A stretch of DNA of 64,000 nucleotides from Eutreptiella sp. 'Long Island Sound 2002' (GCA_964036045.1 OZ038400.1:17204950-17268949); one strand, 5' to 3'. Shown: positions 9,457 to 20,245, numbered from the stretch's first letter. The notes: generated by a model from the sequence alone, not told the origin. A program made the numbers and translations.

Positions 9457-11946
9457 ATGGATCCAGGAAGAGTGGACGCCGACGTGAAGACAGCGCCAGC
9501 GCCTGAGGCACCGGCAAGGCCGGCGCCTGGCGCTGTACCTTCAGCGGAGCCCTTACATGGGCCAGTGGATACGGCGGAGGACTCCCTGGATGGCCTCCAG
9601 ACGGCCTTCGGCGCCCTGTCCGTCGAGGAGGTGGTGGCGCAGCCTGCAAAAAGGAAGAGAGAGAGCGAGAAGGATGCTGGAGACGGAGCAGACGAAGGAG
9701 AGGAGCAAGGGCAAGACCCGACGGATGTCCCTACCTTCGAAGGCGCACCAAGCGCTTCTGGCCTCCATGCATCACCCTCTCTCATAACCACCACACTCCC
9801 AGCCGCCGCAACATCCACTTCCACAACCAACCCGCCTATGGCAGAGGGCACAGGCTTTACTGGCATGCCTCACTACCCCGCCTATGGCATGGGCCCACCT
9901 ACCACTGCGCTCCTTGAGGCAAATACTGCCAGTGAGCCGGTGGCTTCCAGCTCTGCGCCGCGATGGTATGCGGCTGACCATCCCCATCCACTCCACGCCA
10001 CTGGAACCTACATGGAAGTTCCTGGGTATGCTCCTGGGTATGCACCTGGGTATGCACCCTTGAGTGGGTTGAGGAGAGGACCAGAGTCTCTGGGAGGCAG
10101 GAGTAGAGGATCGGGAAGATCCTCCAACAGGTCCCTGACGCGGTCGGAGATCAACGAGGTGCTCCGAGGAGCCACTTCGCAAATCCTGAGCGACCTCACG
10201 CAAGAGATCAGGGAGAAACTGGAGCCCCTGATGATCCCGTCCCATGCGTCACCTACGACGGTGGGAATGTCTCCCCACCGAGTACAGGCTAACCACCTGG
10301 CGGCAGGGTTGACAAATACCCTGGGGAGCCTGAGGAGCCGACCGATGCCGACTCCTGCAGCAGTACTGAGAAGTCCATTCGTCCCGAGAACGGCCCAGCC
10401 GCCCTACAGCCACGTGACGAACTCGACGAGGGCCGAGCTGGACCAGCTGGGGCTGACAGCCCTAAGGGCTATGGTGGACGTGGAGCCTTATGGCTCCAGT
10501 GATCTAGGCGGAGACCCCTCCGACGACGAGCCGCCGTCGATGGATTCTTCTTCGCCATCGGATGACGAAGACCCTGAGGACCCCGAGGACCCCGAGGGTA
10601 AGAAGAAGAAGAAGAAGAAGAAGAAGACCCGACGCCCTGAAGGACGCCGAGCTCAGGAGGCGAAGGCTATTGCCACCTCCAAGATAGTGGTGAACCTGCC
10701 TGAGTTCACAGGCAAGGACCTCAGCGAGTTCGCTGAGAACTTTGGCCGGTTCCTACGACTGACCGGCCAAACCCACGCGAGTGGGCGAGTGAAGTGCGAT
10801 CTGCTCCTGCAGTGCTGCAAGACCAAGTACCTGGAGAAGCAGGTCAGGCAGATCGTAACTAACTCCGCCACCTTTGCCGACGTGTTGGTTGCCCTGGAGA
10901 GGCAGTACCCAACCTACGAGACCGACCTCTCCATCAGGGCCGAGATCCAGAACCTGCCCGTGCTGCCCAACAACCCCAAACCTGGCAGGGTCTCCGAGCT
11001 GTTGGCGGACCTGGATCACTGGGCTGGACGACTGACGCCCGGTTCCTACAGCAGCGACGACCTGCTGTTCTGGTTGTGCGCCAAGTTCTCCCGAGAGCTA
11101 TGGGACGAGTGCCGTCTGACGGCTGAGCGCAAGGCTAGATCCCTCCGCTACGAGGATCTATGCGTGCTGCTCCTGGAGATGGCGCTGGAGAAGGAGAGCG
11201 ACCAGCACCTGAACAACTACCGTCCTGGTGGTGGAGGTTCTGGAGGCAAAGGGTACCAAGGGTCCCGACCTGGGCAGGGGACTACCCCCAAACACGCCCA
11301 CGCCCGCCTAATGGAGAACGTGAAGGAGCTCTTCTGGTGTGATGCCAGAGATGAGCAGGGCTACCTGCAGCACGCCTCTGACTGCGAGCAGCGAGACTGC
11401 TTCGTCGTCCAGGGGAAGCAGCAGGAGAAGATCACCGGCGCCAAAGTGAAGCTGCCGGATCATTACCGCTGCACCATCACGTGTGCATTCTGCGGTAGGC
11501 GGAAGCACTACGAGGATGAGTGCTACCATAAGCAACGCCTATCGGCGAAGCTTAAGGGGGAAGATCCTGGCAAAGGCTCAGGCAAAGGTGGAGGCAAGGC
11601 CAAAGGCAACGACTCCGGCAAGGGCAAGACGAAAGGACGTGGTCAAGGTGGTCAAGACAAGGGTCAAGGTGGACGAGGAGGAGGCGCTAACCGCCAGACC
11701 GACAACAAGAACAAGGACAAGAACGGAGGCAACCCCAACCCTAATCCAGGGGGGAACTCCGAGCCCTCTGGAGGGCAGTCTGGACCTACCACACGCTCAC
11801 AAAAGCAGGCCCAGCAAGAACAAGGAGCCAAGCGTGAGCATGAAGGTGGTGATGACGGCAACGGCAAGAAGAAGAGCCGTTTCATGAGGATGGCCCGCAA
11901 GTTGCGGAACAAGGGGTTCGAGGTGACCTGTCCCGCGGAGTTCTGA
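9457..11946 (+). CDS. gag: Gag polyprotein of element B
   Basis: 829 residues from an ATG with A at -3 and G at +4, 98 bases after the LTR, ending in TGA. The N-terminal third is Pro/Ala-rich with a triple GYAP repeat (DNA 10021-10060). A nine-Lys run comes from an AAG repeat near 10600-10627. The capsid-like region follows at ~405-580. Near the C-terminus is a perfect CX2CX4HX4C zinc knuckle (C676, C679, H684, C689), the nucleocapsid RNA-binding motif, then a GKGKG-rich tail. Unlike A, no part lies in the LTR. The pol frame continues after the single TGA. Confidence 0.95.
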   Translation: MDPGRVDADVKTAPAPEAPARPAPGAVPSAEPLHGPVDTAEDSLDGLQTAFGALSVEEVVAQPAKRKRESEKDAGDGADEGEEQGQDPTDVPTFEGAPSASGLHASPSLITTTLPAAATSTSTTNPPMAEGTGFTGMPHYPAYGMGPPTTALLEANTASEPVASSSAPRWYAADHPHPLHATGTYMEVPGYAPGYAPGYAPLSGLRRGPESLGGRSRGSGRSSNRSLTRSEINEVLRGATSQILSDLTQEIREKLEPLMIPSHASPTTVGMSPHRVQANHLAAGLTNTLGSLRSRPMPTPAAVLRSPFVPRTAQPPYSHVTNSTRAELDQLGLTALRAMVDVEPYGSSDLGGDPSDDEPPSMDSSSPSDDEDPEDPEDPEGKKKKKKKKKTRRPEGRRAQEAKAIATSKIVVNLPEFTGKDLSEFAENFGRFLRLTGQTHASGRVKCDLLLQCCKTKYLEKQVRQIVTNSATFADVLVALERQYPTYETDLSIRAEIQNLPVLPNNPKPGRVSELLADLDHWAGRLTPGSYSSDDLLFWLCAKFSRELWDECRLTAERKARSLRYEDLCVLLLEMALEKESDQHLNNYRPGGGGSGGKGYQGSRPGQGTTPKHAHARLMENVKELFWCDARDEQGYLQHASDCEQRDCFVVQGKQQEKITGAKVKLPDHYRCTITCAFCGRRKHYEDECYHKQRLSAKLKGEDPGKGSGKGGGKAKGNDSGKGKTKGRGQGGQDKGQGGRGGGANRQTDNKNKDKNGGNPNPNPGGNSEPSGGQSGPTTRSQKQAQQEQGAKREHEGGDDGNGKKKSRFMRMARKLRNKGFEVTCPAEF

Positions 11947-11987
11947 CGGGGACGCTCTGGTGGCACCCAAGACCTGGTGTTTTGGGT
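11944..11987 (+). promoter_or_regulatory. Gag-pol UGA-CGG readthrough site of element B
   Basis: Gag ends in TGA followed by CGG, and the same frame is open through the protease. UGA-CGG is an established leaky context (for example tobraviruses). Eighteen nt after the stop, ACCCAA (11965-11970) can pair with TTGGGT (11982-11987). B' has the same stop and hairpin at 34389-34432. Function is inferred. Confidence 0.7.
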
Positions 11988-14900
11988 ACGTATCCGACTA
12001 GGGGGACGTGAATACCTGGGGGTACTGGATACTGGCGCCACAATATCTATAGTGGCCAAGAAAATTTTACCTTGTGGGAGCCTGAAGAACACCATGACCA
12101 CCGCCGCTATACGCATGGGGGATGGACATGTGGTGCACAGCTGCGGGGACTGTGAAGTGGAGGTACCTATGGGCTCTCGAACTATCGCCCATTGGTTCCA
12201 TGTGATGGACACTGAGGCCTTCGACTTTGTACTGGGTACTGACCTCTTCGTGCAGCACTCCCAGATACAATCCCTGACGCTGCAAGCGCCCTACCTCCTG
12301 TACGTGGACCACGGCAGTGGCAGAGAGTCTGTGCCACTGGAGCAGTCGGAACATACCTCGAGTTACCTGAGACTATCGAAGGAGGAGCCCTCGAACATGA
12401 TGGCGGCCTCCAAAACTGAGGACTATCAACTATTTGGGGAAGTCCTAGACCAAGGTCTGAAGGAGTTGGGTTACTCTCGAGAAGACCTAAGTGTGGAGCT
12501 GTTCGCCAGCGACAAGCAGCATGTACTGGACCTATACTGCAGCAAGGGGAAGAACTGCAGCTACAAATTTTACTGGCCCTCTTTCGGGATGGCCTACGGG
12601 AACCCCAGATTCAGTGAACTGGGGAAGGTGCTGACCAAGGTGGCCTTGGAACGTTCCCGTATGGTCCTGTGTTCCCCCGATTGGGGAGCCCATGGGGGCA
12701 ACGAGTACTGGCGAACCCTCCTTGACAAGCTGACTATCAGCTCGATGCGATTACCTGATGAGGCCATCTACGTGCCTCTGGGACGCAAGACGCCCATTGG
12801 GAAGCCCGGATGGGGGAGTATGCTCAGCGTGGTGGACGGAAGTCTTACCACCATCCCCTGGGAAGACCTGGACCCTACTCTGGTCCAGGCTATACAACGA
12901 GAAAGCGATGGACTCGCCTTGGGTGACTTGAAGGATCGCCTACGACCTCAAGATGCTGTTGAAACTACACCCGGAGGAGATGAGTACGTCGTGACTGACA
13001 CCAACGCCCCCAACTCTCCCTGTCATGTACCTGTTCCTGATGGAGTCTCTGAGTGTGGACTATCTGAGCTACCTAGCTCTATCCACTCAGACGACGAAAC
13101 TGAGCACGACGCCTTCTTCGTGCAGACCGCGGTGGAGGAAGTGGAGAACGCCGAGTACGTCGCCCCACTAAAACCCCTACTCTCCATGAGGGTGGAAGAC
13201 CCCGTGGATGAAGAGCTGGACCCTCGATCCAGGCTCAGGGAGTATGTGGATTCCAAGAGGAAGTTGGTGGCGAAAAAGCTATGCTACGCGAAGCCTACCC
13301 GCAGCTCGTGGCCACTGAAGCAAGGACGTATGGGAGACCTATCCCAATTGAAGGAGGACCTCGAACAGCAGATCACCACCTGGCAAAGGGAGGTAGATCT
13401 CAAGCTCATGAAGAGCGTATGGGGTGCCCATTTGAGGACCCCAGAGGAGGACGACCTCTCGGAGGAATGTGTATGTGAACCCCCTCGAGCGTGCCTATGT
13501 TGCCATCGTCCATCGGAGATGGTTGAGCAAGACCTTCTGTATGCCTACCAAGGGCTGAAGGACACTACCACGGGCGAAGAGTCGGTGGAGGACCACCTCC
13601 CGACATCTATTCAGGGGGCAAGCAACTTACACTCCGACGAGGACTTGGAGGACAAGATCAAGATATTGGACCCGCGGGTACAGAAGCTGATAAGGACCTA
13701 TCTGGAGGTGTTCGGAGAACTACCCCCTCCAGCCTCATGCGACAAGCTGGTACAGATGGACCTCAAGCTGAAACCCGAGTTCGTGGGTCACAAGATTTCG
13801 AGGAGACCCTATCCAGCTCCTAAAGAGCAGGCCGACGAGATTGAGCGACAGATACAAGAATGTATCGACGCTGGCCTAGTCCTGGAGTACAAGGACGGGG
13901 ACTACCCCCTACACTGCAGCCCCTGTTTCCTGGTGGCTAAACCTGGGTCTACAGCCAAACGGCTGGTAGTGGACTATGGAGAGCTGAACAAGAAGACGTT
14001 GAACCACTCAGGGTCCATTCCCAATATGGAGTCTACCCTGGAGAAGATAGCCTCCTGTCGCTACAAGACCAAGATGGACAAGCGAAGTGGATTCTGGCAA
14101 GTGGACCTGACGCCCAACGCGCAGGAACTACTGGCCTTCATCACCCCTCAGGGGAGGGTATTCAAGTGGAAGGTCATGCCGTTTGGCGTGGCTAACGCAC
14201 CCGCTCTGTTCCTAGAGCTGATGAACAAGATCTTGTCCATCCTACGAAGGAGACCTAAGGTGCAGGAGCTCATATCCCGTGGGGCCCAGATGGAGGCTCA
14301 CATCGACGATGTATGCCTCAGGACCAATACCCAGGAGGATCACCTAATCCTCTTGGGTGAGTTCTTTGCGGTCTGCCAGGAGAACCACACACGACTCAAG
14401 CTGGAGAAGTGTGAGTTCATGCAGGAGACCATGCAGTACTTGGGGTTTGACGTTGGCTATGGGTGGTGGACCCCAGCGGCCTCTAAGGCCAAACCCCTGA
14501 TGGATGCCAAGGTACGACACGAAGACCCCAAGAAAGGACTTCATGATGTACGCAGTTTCATTGGGGCGTGCAACTTCTATCGCCGCCACATCAAAAACTT
14601 CACCTACACCAGCGCTGTACTGACTGACTTGATCAAGAAGAGTACTACTTGGCGCTGGGGCCCACAAGAGCAACAAGCGTTTGACGAGCTCAAAGACAAG
14701 GTAGCCAACGCTAAGTGCTTGGGCGTGCCTAGGGCACAAGAGGAGATTATCCTAGTGACCGACGCCAGCAATGTGGGCGGTGGTGGAACGTTGTTCCAAT
14801 GGCAAGCACTAGAGAAGGAGGAGTTCGACTCGGCCATTTCCCAATGGGGGACGGAAGGCCTCAACCGAGATGGAACCCTCAAGCACAGCTACCCTGACGA

Positions 14901-16875
14901 CAAGTGGGTCCTAGTACCTCTGGGCCACTGGAACTCAAAGTGGAACCAGGCCAGGGGGAACTACTCCACCTATGAGCAGGAATTGCTCGCGGGTATGCTG
15001 GTGCCATCCTCGCAAGCACGACTATTGGGGAGTAACCCTGTGGTCTGGCTGTGCGACCAAGAACCGGTCCGCAGTTTCCAGAAGGGCCCCCCACCTGAGA
15101 AGGCCAAGCTACGTCGCTGGTGGACCTACCTCAGTCAACTACGGCTGACGGTACACCATATCCAAGGAGTGAAGAACGAGTGCGCCGACTACATCAGCCG
15201 CAACAACTTCGACGCCCTGATTGGTGCCCGGTCTGAAGCGCCGGCTAAGGAGGCGTTCAGCCGTATGGACGTACATCTGGACCTGAACATGACCATGATA
15301 CGCCCCCTGGACGGACTCCAACAATCGGAGTACCTACAGGAGTTTGGGGATATCTACCGGCGCCTGGAGAAACGCCTTGAACCCCTCCTGGTCAACCAAG
15401 ACCAGTGGAAGCGGGACAAGAGCTACCTCTGGCACGAGGACCGCATCGTGGTGCCTAGTGACCGACCCCCAGCGCTGCTGAAGTGGACCCATGAGTCCAG
15501 TGGTCATGTGGGTGCTGACCGTACCCTGAGGCTGTTCAAGCAGTGGTTCCACACTACGTGGACTGACGACCAACTGCGGAAGACACTCCAGCCTATCGTG
15601 GACAAGTGCCTGTGCAGGTCCTGTAAACCAGGGGATATCAGGGACAGAGGTCTCTACTCGACCCTGCCCATCCCACACTGTGCCAACAGTGTTCTATACG
15701 TGGACTACACGGAGATGCCGAAGTTCGGGGGCTATGACTTCGCCCTCGTGGTAACCTGTGGGTTGACCAGGTTTACCAGGGTGTTCCCATGTACCAAGCA
15801 CATTACCGGAGAGGAGACTATCAAGATACTCCTGGAGGAGTGGTTTTGTGTCTATGGGGCGCCCAAGGAGATCAACTCCGACGAGGACGTACGAGTACGC
15901 TCAGATACTGGCTGGTACAAGAGGGTCCTGAGATCCCTCAATGTCCAGGTGTCTACGGGGATTCCCTACTCTCACACGAGCAACCCCCTATGTGAGCGAC
16001 AGATTCGTGTCCTGAAGGAGAGCGTCAGGATATGGTGCAAAACTGAACGCACCAGAGACTGGGTGAGACTACTCCCCGTCATATCCTTGATGATGAACTC
16101 CCAAGAGAGTTCAGCTACTGGCTACTCGCCACATGAGCTATTCATGGGGCGCCCGGCATGGTTCCTACATGCCCCCTATCCAGAGGACACCCATTCTTCT
16201 GTGGGTGAATGGGGCCAAGAGCAACAAGCGAAGGTGGACAAGGCCAAGGCTATGCTCCAGAGAGTGAGGGAGCGTCAGTGGAACAAGAAGAACAAGCACC
16301 GTGTACCGGCCACCTACCAAGAGGGGGACTGGGTGCTGGTGCACCACAGTCGACTACCCGCCTGGCCACGCTCTAGCAGGGATGACCCATACTTCGGGCC
16401 GTACAAGATCCTATCTGTGGATGGACACCGTATCACCGTGCGGTGTTCTCCCCGTCTAGGGGGGACCCTGGTGTGCGCTGCTCAACACCTGAAGCGCTAC
16501 CATGATCCTGAAGACCTCTGTGGGGAGGAGTGGGAGCTGAACGACGAGGAAATCGCCGCTCTGGACCTACAAGGGGCTGCCAGCCCTATGGAAGTTGAAG
16601 GTGAACTCCCCGACATGAACGCCGAGGAGATGGCTAAGGAGGGCTTCTACCTGGTGAAGTCTGTCCTACGCCACCGCTATCGCCAGGGTTGGCGCTTCCT
16701 CACCCTCTGGGAAGGGTTTCGAGTCGAAGAGGCCACCTGGGAGCCTTTCTCTGCATTTGTTCTACCTGAGGGACGCCTAAACTCAGTTCTGGTTGACTAC
16801 TTGTCCCAGAACAACCTTGGTGAGTTGCTGAGGCTCGCTGAGACGCTTGCCTCCAAGACTAAAGCTAGGGACTGA
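11947..16875 (+). CDS. pol: Pol polyprotein of element B
   Basis: Open from the codon after the gag TGA; residue 1 here is GTG at 11977 (1632 residues), stop TGA. Protease ~1-110 has the canonical D18-T-G-A. A Dam/DIRS-like domain is at ~172-270 (VELFAS, a degenerate NPRF in place of NPPF, then VLCSPDWGA and EYW). An acidic linker with a Cys cluster (CLCCH) is at ~498-510. RT is ~590-830 with D701 and HIDD (775-778) where YIDD is usual. RNase H has D929, E1002 and D1071. Integrase has a His/Cys finger (C1213/C1216 side) and DDE residues D1243, D1302 and E1340. A GPY motif is at ~1473 and a chromodomain at 1557-1597. All domains are uninterrupted, so this is the best coding copy of its family in the window. 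No start codon is needed if made by readthrough. Confidence 0.95.
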   Translation, partial: RGRSGGTQDLVFWVRIRLGGREYLGVLDTGATISIVAKKILPCGSLKNTMTTAAIRMGDGHVVHSCGDCEVEVPMGSRTIAHWFHVMDTEAFDFVLGTDLFVQHSQIQSLTLQAPYLLYVDHGSGRESVPLEQSEHTSSYLRLSKEEPSNMMAASKTEDYQLFGEVLDQGLKELGYSREDLSVELFASDKQHVLDLYCSKGKNCSYKFYWPSFGMAYGNPRFSELGKVLTKVALERSRMVLCSPDWGAHGGNEYWRTLLDKLTISSMRLPDEAIYVPLGRKTPIGKPGWGSMLSVVDGSLTTIPWEDLDPTLVQAIQRESDGLALGDLKDRLRPQDAVETTPGGDEYVVTDTNAPNSPCHVPVPDGVSECGLSELPSSIHSDDETEHDAFFVQTAVEEVENAEYVAPLKPLLSMRVEDPVDEELDPRSRLREYVDSKRKLVAKKLCYAKPTRSSWPLKQGRMGDLSQLKEDLEQQITTWQREVDLKLMKSVWGAHLRTPEEDDLSEECVCEPPRACLCCHRPSEMVEQDLLYAYQGLKDTTTGEESVEDHLPTSIQGASNLHSDEDLEDKIKILDPRVQKLIRTYLEVFGELPPPASCDKLVQMDLKLKPEFVGHKISRRPYPAPKEQADEIERQIQECIDAGLVLEYKDGDYPLHCSPCFLVAKPGSTAKRLVVDYGELNKKTLNHSGSIPNMESTLEKIASCRYKTKMDKRSGFWQVDLTPNAQELLAFITPQGRVFKWKVMPFGVANAPALFLELMNKILSILRRRPKVQELISRGAQMEAHIDDVCLRTNTQEDHLILLGEFFAVCQENHTRLKLEKCEFMQETMQYLGFDVGYGWWTPAASKAKPLMDAKVRHEDPKKGLHDVRSFIGACNFYRRHIKNFTYTSAVLTDLIKKSTTWRWGPQEQQAFDELKDKVANAKCLGVPRAQEEIILVTDASNVGGGGTLFQWQALEKEEFDSAISQWGTEGLNRDGTLKHSYPDDKWVLVPLGHWNSKWNQARGNYSTYEQELLAGMLVPSSQARLLGSNPVVWLCDQEPVRSFQKGPPPEKAKLRRWWTYLSQLRLTVHHIQGVKNECADYISRNNFDALIGARSEAPAKEAFSRMDVHLDLNMTMIRPLDGLQQSEYLQEFGDIYRRLEKRLEPLLVNQDQWKRDKSYLWHEDRIVVPSDRPPALLKWTHESSGHVGADRTLRLFKQWFHTTWTDDQLRKTLQPIVDKCLCRSCKPGDIRDRGLYSTLPIPHCANSVLYVDYTEMPKFGGYDFALVVTCGLTRFTRVFPCTKHITGEETIKILLEEWFCVYGAPKEINSDEDVRVRSDTGWYKRVLRSLNVQVSTGIPYSHTSNPLCERQIRVLKESVRIWCKTERTRDWVRLLPVISLMMNSQESSATGYSPHELFMGRPAWFLHAPYPEDTHSSVGEWGQEQQAKVDKAKAMLQRVRERQWNKKNKHRVPATYQEGDWVLVHHSRLPAWPRSSRDDPYFGPYKILSVDGHRITVRCSPRLGGTLVCAAQHLKRYHDPEDLCGEEWELNDEEIAALDLQGAASPMEVEGELPDMNAEEMAKEGFYLVKSVLRHRYRQGWRFLTLWEGFRVEEATWEPFSAFVLPEGRLNSVLVDYLSQNNLGELLRLAETLASKTKARD

Positions 16876-19137
16876 ACCTTACCCTTACCTGCCAAAGCGT
16901 ATGTGTGAGTGTGCTAGTCCTAAGGTCCTGAGAGCAAGCCGCAGAAGTGGTGTCCTAATTATACCCAAGTCTGCGCCCTTGCTGAACCTGGAGGGTCGGC
17001 TTATTGATGCCACGGGGTACGCCCCGGGTCTCCCCTCCCCTATGCGCCCAATTTCTGTGCTGGCGCAAAACCTTGGGGGAATACCCAGCGTGCTAATCCA
17101 GGTATTGTTTTCCCTACCTATCTGTCTACTACAGGGAGGGGTGGCCAAAAGCTATGAAGGCATGCAAAACGCCGTTTTGCTATGTGGCCAAAACACTGAC
17201 CTAACCACTGCCACAGCCCACCAACCCTGCTAAAATTGCAGGAAAAGGGTGGGACAGTGACACACCCCCTACAGGTCCTACACTCCCTACAGTGGCACCA
17301 TCCTGGTGGGCGAGCACTGGGCAACTGGCTCTAGCCCCCACTCAGGACTACCACTCCTACACGCACACTCTACTGGGCGTTGCGAAGGTGAAGGTCTCAT
17401 GGGTCCTAGCGACCCTCCTGTGAAATGACAAGAGAACACAGCGCTGCTAAGCAACTGTGGCCTAACAGGGGACGCCACAACGCGTTTCCCCTGCTAGGGC
17501 TTGGAGGGAAGGAGTGCTCTCGCGTGCAAGGCGCAGATGTCGATGAAGTCGGACTCCCTGCTCTGCCACAGGCGGAGCGGAGTTACTTGTTTGTGTGATC
17601 TGCGCCCTTGTTTAGCAGGGCATAAAAAAAGGCTGCTGCACCAATCACCCTACCTGCCCACCTGTAAAACAAAGGCAGATGGAAGGGCGTTTGCGACGGA
17701 GGAACCAAGCCACACTCCAGGTATTATACCCTTCTCAGTGTGACCTATAATACACTGTTCGCAAACACGCTGCAGGAGCAGCTACCCTTGTCAAGCAAGC
17801 AAGCTTTAAGGGACTCCTCGTGTTCTCGTAAAGAACGTACCAAGGAGCCCCTGGGTAGCCTAAACAAGGTTTACCGTGCGCACTTCGCGTGGCCTACCCT
17901 TTAATGCGTGTGTGCATGCACGAGTATGCGACAGGATCGTGGGCAAACCGGCCCATCTACGCGTCAATCTTGACTCCACCAGGGGGTGGCCCCGCCTGGG
18001 CGTACCTACCGTACCTACCGCTGGGAAGTGAAGCAAGGTGAGAGGACAAAAGGGGCGCACGCGAAGAACGTTGCTATGCACTTGTGTGTATGTCTAATCA
18101 CCCTGATCTGACCGCTAATCATCTGCAATCTTTCTAATCAATCCCTCTATCGCGTCCTATCGTTGTTATCGTTGTTGGCGCTGCTACAAGGCTCGTTCAC
18201 GGACACACGAGACGAGCAATGTGTATGTGGCATGCAAGACGAGCATACCTGTAGTTTATACCTGATTCATTGAAGTTTTTTTAATTGATTTTCGAATTCT
18301 TGAATTTTTGAAGCTTCTATTAGTGTGGGTGGAATCTGTATGTTTATTTATTAATGTGTGTCTCGTCATTTTCAAGACTACGTGAGACATACGTTTATAA
18401 TTCCATTATTTCTCCATTTTCCGGCGCTTCGCTAGGAGCCGCTCCTGCGCGCCGCCATTTTATGCGTATGAATTTCTGGATTTAAAAAATCCAGAGATGA
18501 CTATAATTTCTATAAAAATGTGCTTCTGATGCACAATTGGATTCTGCTCAGGTGTGTCGTTTCAGAAAAGTTCTAGGCCGACATTTGACGGATTTTGGTG
18601 TCGTCGCTTCGTTTTTGCGTGGATTCGTCCATAAATCTCCCATTCCTGCCTCTGCAGATACCCACGCGCAGCCTCGCTGAGTAGGCCGTGTTCGGGCCGA
18701 AACGCAGGCGCCTGGAGAGACTGAGCAGAACCAAGACCCCACCAAGGGGCAAATTTAATTCTTTTGAGACTCCCTTCGCCCTAAGACAGGTCACAGGTCG
18801 CCAGCAGGTTTACGAGAACCCATGCGAATGTGTATAATGTGTCTTGCGTTTGGGTTGTGTCGACGCTGCGTCTTGGAGGGAGGGATGCATATGCACATGT
18901 TTGGCATGCTCCCAATCTAACCCAACCAAGCCACAGGAGCCCCGGCAGCGCCATGAGCGCTGAGTCTTCTGTAGGATATGTTACATACAAAGCAGCAAAA
19001 GAGCGCCAGCCATGGTGAGCGCCCATTTTTCAGTGTGAGGGAGACTGTAGGTATTTTAAAGTAGATGTGGAAACCAAGGAAAGGCCAAGAAAAATTCCCT
19101 TTTTCCTAAAATGCGACAGTGGTGGCCACCACAGCAC
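16876..19137 (+). other. Long non-coding 3' UTR of element B
   Basis: 2262 bases between the pol stop and the polypurine tract without a recognisable ORF. It is collinear with 46341-48584 in B' and, in part, with D. It includes a strong hairpin at 18475-18495 (9-bp stem TCTGGATTT/AAATCCAGA, loop AAA), also present in B' at 47922-47942. Function is unknown; packaging or RNA stability is possible. Confidence 0.8.
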
Positions 19138-19145
19138 AAGGGGGG
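19138..19145 (+). other. Polypurine tract of element B
   Basis: AAGGGGGG immediately before the 3' LTR: the expected plus-strand primer position for reverse transcription. The same sequence precedes the 3' LTR of B' (48585-48592). Confidence 0.8.
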
Positions 19146-19942
19146 AGTAAGAAAAAGTGCTTTTCCATTGCTTTGAGGCATACTCTAGTTGTATTAGACA
19201 TGCACTGAGCATCCATGCATTTCAATCTTAGTATTGGTCCAACCAAAACTGGTGATAACACATTTTGACCTATGGAACCAACACCCAATCAGGATATGGA
19301 GTGGACCCCTTATTCCCCTTTCAATGTGAAGTAAAACATCTTTTCCTGAGTTGACTGAGCACTGACATACCTAAAGTAGAGCCTATGAATTTATCTATGT
19401 TTTTCCATGAATTCTTAGCTATCCTAGTGGTATGCACCCTAGGGGGCTGGGCACCTCTTTTTGAGAGGTCCTGGGTTCAATTCCTGGTCAGCCTAGCTAA
19501 GTAGGAAGATCCCATGTGACATGGCAGTGACCTCATCGCCACATACCATGCCACCTCAGCACATATGGGACCCGAAACAAAGAGTGCACATCTCCTAAGA
19601 TGGCACTATGGAGAGAGAGTGATCCTGAGGCAGTTTTCTAACTCTTTTCCTAGAACATTTCAGCTATCTTTGTGAATATGCATTCATATGTGACCTGAGT
19701 TGCGGTTTCTGTGAATATCCAATGAGCTTTCACTGTTTACACTGCAGCCCTTCATGCTTTGATCCTGAATTACCTTCTCCTTGCATACTATTGGCTTGGG
19801 CTATCCTGGATTGACTTGGCTTAACTGTATTTCAACAAACAAAAGCTTTTCTTCATCCAAAACAAGCAGCAGGACACCCTACAGCAACAACAAGCAGCAG
19901 GAGAAGCAAAAACACAGTGCTGAAAACACTATAAACGTTTCT
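19146..19942 (+). repeat. 3' LTR of element B (797 bp)
   Basis: Starts AGTAAG after the polypurine tract and ends GTTTCT. It carries the tRNA-like module. It differs from the 5' LTR of B by scattered substitutions. Confidence 0.93.
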
Positions 19943-20245
19943 CATCCGCGCTGTGCACACAACAAGAGCACCCCTTCCCTCCAAGCCCTAGCAGGGGAAA
20001 CGCGTTGTGGCGTCCCCTGTTAGGCCACAGTTGCTTAGCAGCGCTGTGTTCTCTTGTCTTCTTCACAGGAGGGTCATTAGGGCCCGAGACATCTTCGACA
20101 GCAGTACCCAGTAGCGTGTGTAGGGGTTGGGGTCAGCAGGCCGGGCAGGAGTTGAGTGCAAGTGATGATTGCTCACCCTGCCTTCGAAGGCCGGTGCTGG
20201 CGTTAGTGAGTGTAGTGTAGTGCTGTCTCCTGTCCCGCGTGCTTT
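19943..20245 (-). other. Fragment of element D 3' UTR between B and B'
   Basis: The reverse complement is homologous to the B 3' UTR around 17400-17530 (shared block GCTGCTAAGCAACTGTGG), in the order expected for a 3' UTR that continues from 49395 leftward. It is the D sequence left between the two insertions. GCTTT (20241-20245) is the left target duplication of B'. Confidence 0.8.

Larger units (their letters stand above)
8610..19942 (+). mobile_element. Element B, Ty3/gypsy chromodomain LTR retrotransposon with intact gag and pol
   Basis: Order: 5' LTR (8610-9358, lacking the first 49 bp because A is inserted there), primer-binding site, gag, UGA, pol, a 2.26-kb 3' UTR, polypurine tract and 3' LTR (19146-19942). 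Both long frames are open. The right flank is 3' UTR sequence of element D in opposite orientation, so B landed in D; the adjacent CATCC (19943-19947) would be the target duplication, with its partner off the window. The two LTRs differ at roughly ten sites, so B is older than A'. Confidence 0.93.
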
